Shown here piece after piece: positions 56,742 through 64,000 of a stretch of 64,000 nucleotides of DNA. Position numbers and translations under genes: made by a program. Each line of letters starts with the position of its first letter. Positions within the stretch are counted from its first letter, which is position 1. The notes below the pieces were generated by a model, which worked only from the letters and a program-made list of their open reading frames with translations, searched no databases and was not told the DNA's origin. Source of the stretch: Desulfuromonas sp. CSMB_57 (lineage in GTDB: Bacteria; Desulfobacterota; Desulfuromonadia; Desulfuromonadales; Syntrophotaleaceae); NCBI RefSeq assembly GCF_020194955.2, contig NZ_JAFCIY020000024.1:1-64000 (forward strand), written 5' to 3'.

Positions 56742-56780
56742 TAATTTTGGGTCATTCCCTTTTCTTCACAAGCGCTGCCT

Positions 56781-58157
56781 ATGAGCCTGCCCTTTGCCGA
56801 ACATGACACGATAGTGGCCCCGGTTACGCCGCCTGGAGAAGGCGGCGTTGCTATTATCAGGCTGTCCGGTGGCCAATCTGAATCCTTGCTTGGGCATATT
56901 TTTCGTCCCGCCGGCAAACGCAAGGCCCTGTCCTCCCATCAGCTCTATTACGGGCATATCGTCAATACCACGGGAGAACCAGTTGACGAGGTGATGGCGG
57001 TGTTGATGAAAGGACCGCGTTCCTACACCCGACAGGATGTGGCAGAAATCCACTGCCATGGCGGCAATCTCGTGGTACGCCAGATTCTGGATCTGCTGGT
57101 GGGCGCCGGTGCGCGGCTTGCGCAACCGGGAGAATTCACCCTGCGGGCCTTTCTCAATGGCCGCATCGATCTGACCCGCGCTGAAGCGGTGATAGATGTG
57201 ATTCGGGCTCGGTCCGAGGCCGCCTGCCATCAGGCTCTGGCTCAAATGGACGGGAGTTTGTATCGGCGACTGACCCACTTCAGGGAGGGCCTGGTGCATC
57301 TGTTGGCCGAAGTTGAAGCGGGGATCGACTTTCCCGAGGAGGATCTGTTGCTGGCTGACGGTCCGCGATTGGCGGCCCAGGCCATGGATATTGTTGGTGA
57401 CATGGAGGCCTTGCTGGCTTCCTTTGACGCCGGCCGGATTCTTCGTGAAGGGCTCAATATCCTTATCTTTGGCCGGCCCAATGTGGGCAAAAGCTCGCTG
57501 ATGAATGCCCTGCTAGGTGAGGCACGCACCATAGTCACCGATATTCCCGGCACTACGCGTGATACCATTGAGGAGAATCTGGTCCTCGGCGGCCTTCCCT
57601 TGCGGTTGGTGGATACGGCCGGAGTTCGAGCCACCTCCGATCCTGTTGAAACCGAAGGGGTTCGACGCGCCAGGGCCAAGCTGGCCGGAGCTGATTTAGT
57701 GTTGCTGGTCGTTGATGGCAGTGCTCCGCTTACTGACGATGACCGCATGGCTCTGGATTTCTGTTCCGACCGAGAAATCTTGCTGGTGATCAACAAATGC
57801 GATCGCCCTGCCATTCCCCTTCCCGAGGATTTTGCAGGCTTGCCGGCGGTTCACATTTCGGTGCATGACAATCTGGGCCTGGATGCCTTGCAAGAGCAGA
57901 TACTGCAACGCTTCGGTGCTTGCGGGGATCAGGGTCGCGAAACTGCCATGCTCAGCGATCGTCGCCACCGTCAGGCCCTGTTGCGCGCTCACGGCAAAGT
58001 TCAGGATTTCATCGCGGCCATCAGGATGGCAGTATCCGCGGATTGTGCAGCGCTGGAGCTTCGGCAGGCGCTTGTGGCTCTGGGTGAAATTACCGGGGAG
58101 ACCACCCCGGAGGACGTTCTGGAACTGATTTTTTCCCGCTTTTGTATTGGTAAATAG
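56781..58157 (+). CDS. mnmE: tRNA modification GTPase MnmE
   Basis: 458 residues. With MnmG it forms (carboxymethyl)aminomethyl-uridine at the tRNA wobble position. N-terminal folate-binding domain (DTIVAPVTPPGEGGVAIIRLSG beginning DTIVAP), helical domain, inserted G domain with GRPNVGKSSLMNALL, DIPGTTRD, DTAGVR and NKCD, and the C-terminal FCIGK with its conserved cysteine. It starts 39 bp after yidC. Confidence 0.97.
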   Translation: MSLPFAEHDTIVAPVTPPGEGGVAIIRLSGGQSESLLGHIFRPAGKRKALSSHQLYYGHIVNTTGEPVDEVMAVLMKGPRSYTRQDVAEIHCHGGNLVVRQILDLLVGAGARLAQPGEFTLRAFLNGRIDLTRAEAVIDVIRARSEAACHQALAQMDGSLYRRLTHFREGLVHLLAEVEAGIDFPEEDLLLADGPRLAAQAMDIVGDMEALLASFDAGRILREGLNILIFGRPNVGKSSLMNALLGEARTIVTDIPGTTRDTIEENLVLGGLPLRLVDTAGVRATSDPVETEGVRRARAKLAGADLVLLVVDGSAPLTDDDRMALDFCSDREILLVINKCDRPAIPLPEDFAGLPAVHISVHDNLGLDALQEQILQRFGACGDQGRETAMLSDRRHRQALLRAHGKVQDFIAAIRMAVSADCAALELRQALVALGEITGETTPEDVLELIFSRFCIGK

Positions 58158-58320
58158 TCCCATATTAATTTATACGGGGTGGGTTCATTTTCAATATATA
58201 CCCAATGATAGATTATCAATGATTGTTTGGTGCCAATACAAATTCTTATCAATAGCGGATCTTCTTATTAAAAATTTAAAAATATAAAATTGACACGAAA
58301 TATTTGGCGACGTTGCTTTG

Positions 58321-58336
58321 TGTTTCACGTGAAACG
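58321..58336. promoter_or_regulatory. parS: parS centromere site
   Basis: TGTTTCACGTGAAACG, 15 of 16 matches to the parS consensus TGTTTCACGTGAAACA, in an AT-rich 219-bp gap between mnmE and mnmG and about 2.9 kb before parA. ParB from 61989-62840 should bind and spread from here. Confidence 0.9.
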
Positions 58337-58376
58337 TGGTGCCGATAGGGGCCCGTGTTGAATGCCAGGAAAAACC

Positions 58377-60236
58377 ATGTCTACCTATGGAAAAAAATAT
58401 CAGGTCATTGTTGTCGGGGCAGGGCATGCCGGATGCGAGGCGGCTCTGGCTGCCGCACGGATGGGCTGTTCAACCTTGCTGTTGACTCTGAGTTTGGAAA
58501 ACGTCGCGCAGATGTCTTGCAACCCGGCCATAGGGGGTTTGGCGAAAGGTCACTTGGTAAGGGAGATTGACGCCCTGGGTGGCGAAATGGCGCGTATCAC
58601 AGATGCGGCCGGAATTCAGTTTCGAATTCTGAATACCAAGAAGGGGCCGGCGGTGCGTGCCTCCCGGGCACAGGCAGATCGCCGTCTCTACCAGTGGCGG
58701 ATGAAACAGTCTCTGGAAGGCCAAGAAAGATTGGATATCAAACAAGGTGCGGTGGTCCGATTGTTGCTCGACGGCACTCGGGTTGAGGGGGTGGTAACTC
58801 GGGAGGGTCTGCATTTTAAGGCCCCGTCGGTGGTTCTCACAACGGGCACCTTTATGCGCGGTTTGATCCATGTGGGGTTGAAGCACTATCCCGGCGGTCG
58901 AGCAGGGGAGCCGCCTTCGGAGGGATTGTCCGATCAGTTGCGAGTGCTGGGTTTGCGGGTTGGCCGCCTCAAAACCGGGACCCCGGCTCGCCTGGATGGA
59001 CGGACCATCGATTATGGCGGCTTGGAACCCCAGTACGGAGACGATTCTCCGCGTCCTTTTTCTCTGGATACCGAACGGATTACCAATCGCCAGGTGCCGT
59101 GTTACCTGACGGGCACTAATCCCCGCACCCATGACCTGATTCGGGGCGGACTGGATCGATCGCCCTTGTTTCAGGGGGTGATAGAGGGTGTCGGTCCGCG
59201 CTATTGCCCCTCCATCGAGGACAAGGTCAATCGTTTCCCGGAAAAGGATTCGCATCAGGTTTTTCTTGAACCGGAAGGCTTGGGAACCACGGAGGTCTAT
59301 CCCAACGGGGTATCGACTTCCCTGCCTGCGGAAGTTCAACAGGCTTTTCTGCGGACCATACCTGGGTTGGAGCGGGTGGAATTGACCAGGCCGGGCTATG
59401 CCATTGAATACGATTATGTGGACCCCATCGACTTGCAGCCGACTTTGGAGACCAAGGCTATTACGGGTCTGTACCATGCCGGCCAGATCAACGGCACCTC
59501 CGGATATGAAGAGGCCGCGGCTCAGGGGCTTTTGGCTGGGATTAACGCCGCCAATCGGGTCCTTGAGAAAGCGCCCTTGATTCTGCGCCGGGATCAGGCC
59601 TATATGGGGGTGATGATAGACGATTTGGTTACCTTGGGGACTCGGGAGCCCTATCGCATGTTTACCTCGCGAGCCGAATACCGATTGCTGCTCAGGGAGG
59701 ATAACGCCGATCTGCGGCTGACGCCCATCGGCTACCAATTAAGCCTGATCGGTCCCGAGCGATGGAGTCGGTACCAGGCCAAAGTCGAAGAAATGGAGAG
59801 GGGGCTCCATGAACTGCGCACCCGACGAGTCGCTCCCGGGGAATCGGAGGCCGTCGAAGGATTGGGTTTGGGGAGTCTGAAAAATGCCCTGACCCTGGAG
59901 GTGTTGCTGCGGCGTCCTGAATTGACGCTCGACGACCTTTTGTTCTTGTCCCCACCGCTGACGGCTCTTTCCCGGGAGGCCAAGGAGCAGTTGGAGGTCG
60001 CCGTAAAATACGAAGGTTATATTCAGCGACAATTGGAAGAAGTTGAAAGATTTCGTCGCACCGAGGAGGTTCCTTTTCCGAAAGATTTTGATTTTGGAAA
60101 AGTGTCAGGGTTGTCCGCCGAGGTTCGCGAGAAGTTGATGCGGGTACAACCGGTCAATCTGGGGCAGGCCGCCCGTATCCCCGGAGTGACACCAGCGGCG
60201 GTCGCCATTCTGTCCGTGCTGCTGCGAAGGGGCTGA
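58377..60236 (+). CDS. mnmG: tRNA uridine-5-carboxymethylaminomethyl modification enzyme MnmG
   Basis: 619 residues. FAD-binding [17 protein letters not shown] at about 16-32, [42 protein letters not shown], and the C-terminal [17 protein letters not shown] at 58377 (MSTYGKKYQ) has AGGAAA 7 nt upstream; ATG at 58362 would add five residues. The start lies 41 bp after parS, so ParB loading could affect its transcription. Confidence 0.97.
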   Translation: MSTYGKKYQVIVVGAGHAGCEAALAAARMGCSTLLLTLSLENVAQMSCNPAIGGLAKGHLVREIDALGGEMARITDAAGIQFRILNTKKGPAVRASRAQADRRLYQWRMKQSLEGQERLDIKQGAVVRLLLDGTRVEGVVTREGLHFKAPSVVLTTGTFMRGLIHVGLKHYPGGRAGEPPSEGLSDQLRVLGLRVGRLKTGTPARLDGRTIDYGGLEPQYGDDSPRPFSLDTERITNRQVPCYLTGTNPRTHDLIRGGLDRSPLFQGVIEGVGPRYCPSIEDKVNRFPEKDSHQVFLEPEGLGTTEVYPNGVSTSLPAEVQQAFLRTIPGLERVELTRPGYAIEYDYVDPIDLQPTLETKAITGLYHAGQINGTSGYEEAAAQGLLAGINAANRVLEKAPLILRRDQAYMGVMIDDLVTLGTREPYRMFTSRAEYRLLLREDNADLRLTPIGYQLSLIGPERWSRYQAKVEEMERGLHELRTRRVAPGESEAVEGLGLGSLKNALTLEVLLRRPELTLDDLLFLSPPLTALSREAKEQLEVAVKYEGYIQRQLEEVERFRRTEEVPFPKDFDFGKVSGLSAEVREKLMRVQPVNLGQAARIPGVTPAAVAILSVLLRRG

Positions 60237-60237
60237 A

Positions 60238-60891
60238 ATGGCAGCCATCGAAAATCTGAAAAAAGCCTTGGCGACAATGGGTCTGTCGGTTCCGGAGGAG
60301 GCACTGTCGGACCTGGTTTGGCTTTTGGAAGAGTTGTTGCGTTGGAACAAAAAAATCAACCTGACGGCCATTACAGAGCCTGCCGAGGCCCTGGAAAAGC
60401 ATCTGTTGGATTCTCTGACGCCCTTGCCCTGGCTGTCGGGTGTTGAGCGCCTGCTGGATATGGGTTCCGGAGCCGGATTCCCCGGCTTGCCCCTGAAGTT
60501 GGCCCGTCCCGATTTGAAGGTGGTCTCCCTGGACAGCCATCAGAAAAAAATCGGTTTCCAGCAGCATGTGGTCCGGTGTCTGAAGCTGAATGACTTTACC
60601 GCCAAGGCGTGGCGTCTTGAAGATGCCGCAGGAATCGCCACAATGGCAGGCCAGTTTGATGTGGCAGTGGCCCGTGCCTTGACGGCGCTCGATCGCTTGA
60701 TGGATATGTCCAGACCATTTTTGGCCAAGAACGGTCTCCTGCTTGCCATGAAAGGCAGTGAGGGTGAAGCCGAGTTGCAGCAGGCGGCTTCGAAAATTGA
60801 AAAGGAAGGTTGGCGCGTTGAGCGATTGATCAAGCTGCGCCTGCCGCACTCCGGCGCAGCCAGAACCCTGATCTGGTTGCGAGGCTCCTAG
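60238..60891 (+). CDS. rsmG: 16S rRNA (guanine527-N7)-methyltransferase RsmG
   Basis: 217 residues. GidB family: EELLRWNKKINLTAI, HLLDSLTPLPWL, SAM-binding LLDMGSGAGFPGLPLKLARP (core DMGSGAGFPG at about 80-89), and ARALTALDRL. It methylates G527 of 16S rRNA. It starts 1 nt after the mnmG stop. Confidence 0.96.
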   Translation: MAAIENLKKALATMGLSVPEEALSDLVWLLEELLRWNKKINLTAITEPAEALEKHLLDSLTPLPWLSGVERLLDMGSGAGFPGLPLKLARPDLKVVSLDSHQKKIGFQQHVVRCLKLNDFTAKAWRLEDAAGIATMAGQFDVAVARALTALDRLMDMSRPFLAKNGLLLAMKGSEGEAELQQAASKIEKEGWRVERLIKLRLPHSGAARTLIWLRGS

Positions 60892-61222
60892 TGGGCCCGC
60901 CAAATCCCCCTAGTTGACCCGCTCCACCGCTAACCACTCTTTCAGTTCGGCTCTGTCGGGCCGTGTCAATACCAGACCACGTTATGCAACAAAGCCTTAT
61001 CCCGTCCGACCCGTTGGGAAAAGGCTTTGGTCTGATATGGCAAGTATGTTAGTCTCCAAGAAAAACACAGCCGGTTTCAGTGTTGTTGATGTTGAATTGG
61101 GTTAAACCATAAGAAAAACAAGTGGTTGAGGTTTTTTTGGCGGGGCCGGATCAATTCGTAAGCCTTGCCTGATCGCCGAAAATGGCCATCCGGGTCAAGG
61201 TCGCACGAGGAGGTGGTGGAAA
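60892..61222. other. rsmG-parA intergenic region with a nested hairpin
   Basis: 331 bp with no gene I can support; the 63-codon frame at 60914 has no ribosome site. It contains nested inverted repeats: CAGACC (60973-60978) with GGTCTG (61029-61034), enclosing CAAAGCCTT (60990-60998) with AAGGCTTTG (61021-61029 region) and TCCC/GGGA at the tip. There is no T-tract, so it is not an obvious terminator. The parA promoter should lie near 61085-61150. Confidence 0.5.
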
Positions 61223-61987
61223 ATGGCGCAAATTATAGCCATTGCCAATCAAAAAGGGGGGGTAGGAAAAACGACCACGGCCATCAACCTGGCCGCATCC
61301 CTGGCGGTGGCGGAAAAACGCGTGTTGCTGGTGGATCTGGATCCCCAGGGAAACAGCAGCAGTGGCCTCGGCATCAGCCGCGACAGCCTGACTCGAACCA
61401 CTTATCATGCCCTCCTCAGACAGGCAACCGCTGACGAAATCGTCTTGCCGGGGCCATTGCAATACCTGGAGGTGATGCCGGCCAACACCGATTTGATCGG
61501 CGCCGAAATTGAATTGATTGCCGAAGATGGCCGCGAAAGGCGCCTCAAGTCAGCCTTGCAGGAGTTGCGGAGCCGTTATGATTTTATTCTCATCGATTGC
61601 CCGCCTTCTTTGGGGTTACTGACCGTCAATGCCCTGACCGCGGCGAACTCCGTACTGGTGCCCCTCCAGTGTGAATATTACGCCATGGAGGGTTTGACCC
61701 AGTTGACCCGCACCATCAAATTGATCCAGCAGGACTTGAACCCTTCCTTGAGTCTGCGCGGCATCCTGTTGACTATGTTCGATCGTCGCAACAATCTTTC
61801 CCACCAGGTAAGCGAAGAGATCCTGCGGCATTTTCCCGGCCGAGTATTCAAGACCGTCATTCCGCGAAACGTGCGGCTGTCCGAGGCGCCAAGCCACGGC
61901 TTGCCGGCCGTTCTGTACGATATTTCCTCCCGCGGAGCGGAGGCCTACCTGGATCTCGCCCGGGAAATTCTCAGCGCAGGTGGTTGA
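61223..61987 (+). CDS. parA: Chromosome partitioning ATPase ParA (Soj)
   Basis: 254 residues, short chromosomal type without an N-terminal helix-turn-helix. Deviant Walker A KGGVGKTT at 11-18, [29 protein letters not shown] and the C-terminal [15 protein letters not shown]. It drives origin segregation with ParB and parS. GAGGAGGTGG lies before the ATG. parB starts 1 nt after its stop. Confidence 0.97.
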   Translation: MAQIIAIANQKGGVGKTTTAINLAASLAVAEKRVLLVDLDPQGNSSSGLGISRDSLTRTTYHALLRQATADEIVLPGPLQYLEVMPANTDLIGAEIELIAEDGRERRLKSALQELRSRYDFILIDCPPSLGLLTVNALTAANSVLVPLQCEYYAMEGLTQLTRTIKLIQQDLNPSLSLRGILLTMFDRRNNLSHQVSEEILRHFPGRVFKTVIPRNVRLSEAPSHGLPAVLYDISSRGAEAYLDLAREILSAGG

Positions 61988-61988
61988 C

Positions 61989-62840
61989 ATGGTAAAACGT
62001 TCCGTTCTCGGCAAAGGCGTCGGCGCCCTGCTGGATTCCGCCATAAAGGACGATCCTCCCCGTTTTTTTCTCTGTCCCATCGAGGAATTGCGCCCCCATC
62101 ATAACCAGCCGCGCAAGCGTTTCGACGACGGCAAGTTGGCCGAACTGGTCGCTTCCATCCAGTCTCGTGGCATAATCCAGCCCCTTGTGGTGCGACGGCT
62201 GGAGGATCATTACCAGATCATCGCCGGGGAGCGGCGCTGGCGGGCCGCCCAGCGCGCCGGCCTGAAAAAGGTGCCGGTGGTGATTCAGGAAGCCACCGAG
62301 GACGCGGCCGTAGAAATGGCTCTCATCGAAAACATTCAGCGGGAGAATCTCAACCCCATCGAGGAGGCCGCAGCCTACCAGAGCCTGATTCGGGCTTTCG
62401 ATTTAACCCAGGAGGATGTGGCTGCCCGGGTCGGAAAGGATCGATCCACCATCACCAATTCCCTCCGCCTGCTGCGACTGCCCGAGGATGTCCGAGAGGA
62501 TTTGATCGGCGGAATTCTTTCCATGGGCCATGCCAGGGCGTTGCTGGCCCTGGAGCAGGAACCTTTGCTGCAACAGGCACGCAAACAGATTGTTGCCAAG
62601 GCATTGTCGGTGCGCCAAACGGAAGCCTTGGTCAAAAAACTGAAGCAGGTCGGCATGCAGCCGTTGTCACCAAGGAAACAGGTCGACCCGGATCTGCTGG
62701 CCCTGGCCGATGACCTCAAACGGGCACTGGGGACCCAGGTGAAGATTACCAGCAAGCGACGTGGCGGGCGCATCGAAATCAGTTACTATTCCGCAGAAGA
62801 TCTGGATCGCTTGTTACAGAAGCTGGGCATCAATCCCTGA
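61989..62840 (+). CDS. parB: Chromosome partitioning protein ParB (Spo0J)
   Basis: 283 residues. It begins MVKRSVLGKGVGALL. The CTPase/ParB-N box is at about 85-100 (AGERRWRAAQRAGL) and ALIENIQRENLNPIEEA at about 115-130. The helix-turn-helix that reads parS covers TQEDVAARVGKDRSTITNSLRLL. A C-terminal dimerisation domain follows. ATG at 61989 with AGGTGG upstream was preferred to GTG at 61980. Confidence 0.97.
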   Translation: MVKRSVLGKGVGALLDSAIKDDPPRFFLCPIEELRPHHNQPRKRFDDGKLAELVASIQSRGIIQPLVVRRLEDHYQIIAGERRWRAAQRAGLKKVPVVIQEATEDAAVEMALIENIQRENLNPIEEAAAYQSLIRAFDLTQEDVAARVGKDRSTITNSLRLLRLPEDVREDLIGGILSMGHARALLALEQEPLLQQARKQIVAKALSVRQTEALVKKLKQVGMQPLSPRKQVDPDLLALADDLKRALGTQVKITSKRRGGRIEISYYSAEDLDRLLQKLGINP

Positions 62841-62982
62841 TTAGCGGACAATTCATTAGAAGATAACAAATTCAAATAGTTGTCGATTTGGTGGAGCGCT
62901 GTTACGGTTTTCTGCTGGCTAAATTTCGTATCCCGGCCGCCCCTGTTTCCCGGCCCACCAAACCTTGATCCCGGCGGTTTCT

Positions 62983-64000
62983 GTGAGAACTGCAGCCAAA
63001 GGGCCATTTCAGCCCACCCCCAGGACCATTCTGCATCTGGATCTGGACGCCTTTTATGCCAGCGTCGAACAGCTGGATCGACCTGAACTGCGTGGCAAAC
63101 CGGTTCTGGTCGGCGGTCGAAACGGCCGGGGTGTCGTCTGTGCCTGCTCCTACGAGGCCCGGAGTTATGGCGTGCGTTCGGCCATGCCTGTCAGTCAGGC
63201 GTTGCGATTGTGTCCAGCCGCAATTCTGCTGCCGGTACGCATGGCTCGCTACCAGGAGCTATCCAGACATGTTTTTGACATTTTTTCCCACTATACCGAT
63301 CTGATTGAACCTCTGTCCGTGGACGAAGCCTTTTTGGATGTGACGGGCAGTCGCCGACTATTTGGGGACGGTCGGTGCATTGCGGAACAAATTCGGGCCG
63401 CAGTGCGCAGTGAAACAGGGCTGGCGGTAAGCGCCGGGGTAGCCGCCAATAAGTTCCTGGCCAAACTGGCCAGCGAACAGGCCAAACCGGATGGATTATT
63501 CGTAGTGCCGGAAGATCCGGATGACTTTCTGTTGGGATTGCCCCTGCAGCGCCTGTGGGGCGTGGGGCCGGTGCTGTTGCGGCAGCTGAACCGACAAGGA
63601 TTGACCACTGTTGCCGATTTGAGAAGGCTGGCGCGGCCGACCTTGGAGCGCCTGTATGGCGCCACCGGGGGAAAACTGTACGATCTGGCTCGGGGGTGGG
63701 ACAACAGACCGGTGGAGAGAGGGCATGCGGTCAAGTCCGTCGGCTGCGAAGATACTTTTGAGCGGGATTTGGTAGACCGGGACGATTTGCGACATGTTCT
63801 GCTGGATTTGAGCGATCGGGTGGCGGCGCGCCTGCGCCATAAAGGCTTGGTCGGTCGCACCCTGACCATCAAGGTGCGCTACGCGGACTTCTCCACCGTG
63901 ACCCGATCCACCACCAGCGCTGAAGCCGTGGATCATGGCCCATGCCTCTTTCGAGGCGCCCTGGAATTGCTGCATAAGACTGAAGCCGGCCGGCGTCCGG
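62983..64000 (+). CDS. dinB: DNA polymerase IV (C-terminus beyond window)
   Basis: Y-family translesion polymerase, 339 residues visible and still open at the window end. HLDLDAFYASVEQ carries the first catalytic aspartate, SYEARSYGVRSAMP is the finger segment, SVDEAFLDVTG holds the catalytic D-E pair, and SAGVAANKFLAKLASEQAKPDG plus WGVGP (helix-hairpin-helix) are typical. The little-finger domain is cut. The start is uncertain: GTG at 62983 gives a 17-residue N-tail before HLDLD; no clear ribosome site is present. Confidence 0.93.
   Translation, partial: MRTAAKGPFQPTPRTILHLDLDAFYASVEQLDRPELRGKPVLVGGRNGRGVVCACSYEARSYGVRSAMPVSQALRLCPAAILLPVRMARYQELSRHVFDIFSHYTDLIEPLSVDEAFLDVTGSRRLFGDGRCIAEQIRAAVRSETGLAVSAGVAANKFLAKLASEQAKPDGLFVVPEDPDDFLLGLPLQRLWGVGPVLLRQLNRQGLTTVADLRRLARPTLERLYGATGGKLYDLARGWDNRPVERGHAVKSVGCEDTFERDLVDRDDLRHVLLDLSDRVAARLRHKGLVGRTLTIKVRYADFSTVTRSTTSAEAVDHGPCLFRGALELLHKTEAGRRP

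Noticed and set aside
60914-61105. 63-codon frame between rsmG and parA
   Set aside because: Covers the nested hairpin, lacks a ribosome site, and its composition is not protein-like.

Overview
The window looks like a GC-rich chromosome segment spanning the replication origin of an anaerobic deltaproteobacterium of the Desulfuromonadia (Geobacter/Pelobacter/Syntrophotalea-like). This rests on the protein families seen (NifU/NifS pair, iron-dependent alcohol dehydrogenases under a sigma-54 promoter, HD-GYP and PilZ proteins, hldD, LolA) and on the gene order around dnaA. The genus is inference. I saw no rRNA, tRNA, insertion sequence or CRISPR array.

Region 1 (1-8 kb): a truncated iron-dependent alcohol dehydrogenase with a sigma-54 promoter and paired upstream sites, then moeA, a second iron-dependent alcohol dehydrogenase, a soluble histidine kinase and a sigma-54-activating response regulator. 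Together they read as an alcohol-metabolism locus with its own regulators. Region 2 (8-18.3 kb): a BioB-like radical SAM protein, an unknown SLOG-like protein, nifU-nifS, a receiver-PilZ protein, a PQQ-type sugar dehydrogenase and an ODP-type metallo-beta-lactamase fold protein. An AT-rich islet follows, with two unknown genes and a 124 bp palindromic MITE-like repeat, and then a DUF4403 protein.

Region 3 (18.6-31 kb, minus strand): a tightly packed, partly overlapping run hldD, methyltransferase, NRDE protein, lon, thiL, mcp, cheW, cheA, lolA, yajQ, rimO, closed by a strong terminator. Region 4 (31-45 kb): a DinG-type helicase with an N-terminal RadC-like JAMM domain, a stand-alone IscU-type scaffold, a likely RNA-repair operon (zinc-ribbon protein, archease, RtcB), an orphan AtpZ, an HD-GYP protein, an aminotransferase preceded by a leader ORF and terminator that look like an attenuator, a class A penicillin-binding protein, nth (with three DnaA-box-like sites upstream), an EEP-fold protein and gpsA.

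Region 5 (45-64 kb) is the origin: gyrA, gyrB, recF, dnaN and dnaA on the minus strand; rpmH, rnpA, yidD, yidC, mnmE, mnmG, rsmG, parA, parB and dinB on the plus strand. The coding strand flips between dnaA and rpmH, where two perfect DnaA boxes lie, and a near-consensus parS sits before mnmG. The dnaN gene is strikingly AT-rich compared with its surroundings. The least conventional items are the JAMM-DinG fusion, the zinc-ribbon/archease/RtcB operon, the attenuator-like aminotransferase leader, the sigma-54 alcohol dehydrogenase control region and the AT-rich islet beside the palindromic repeat.
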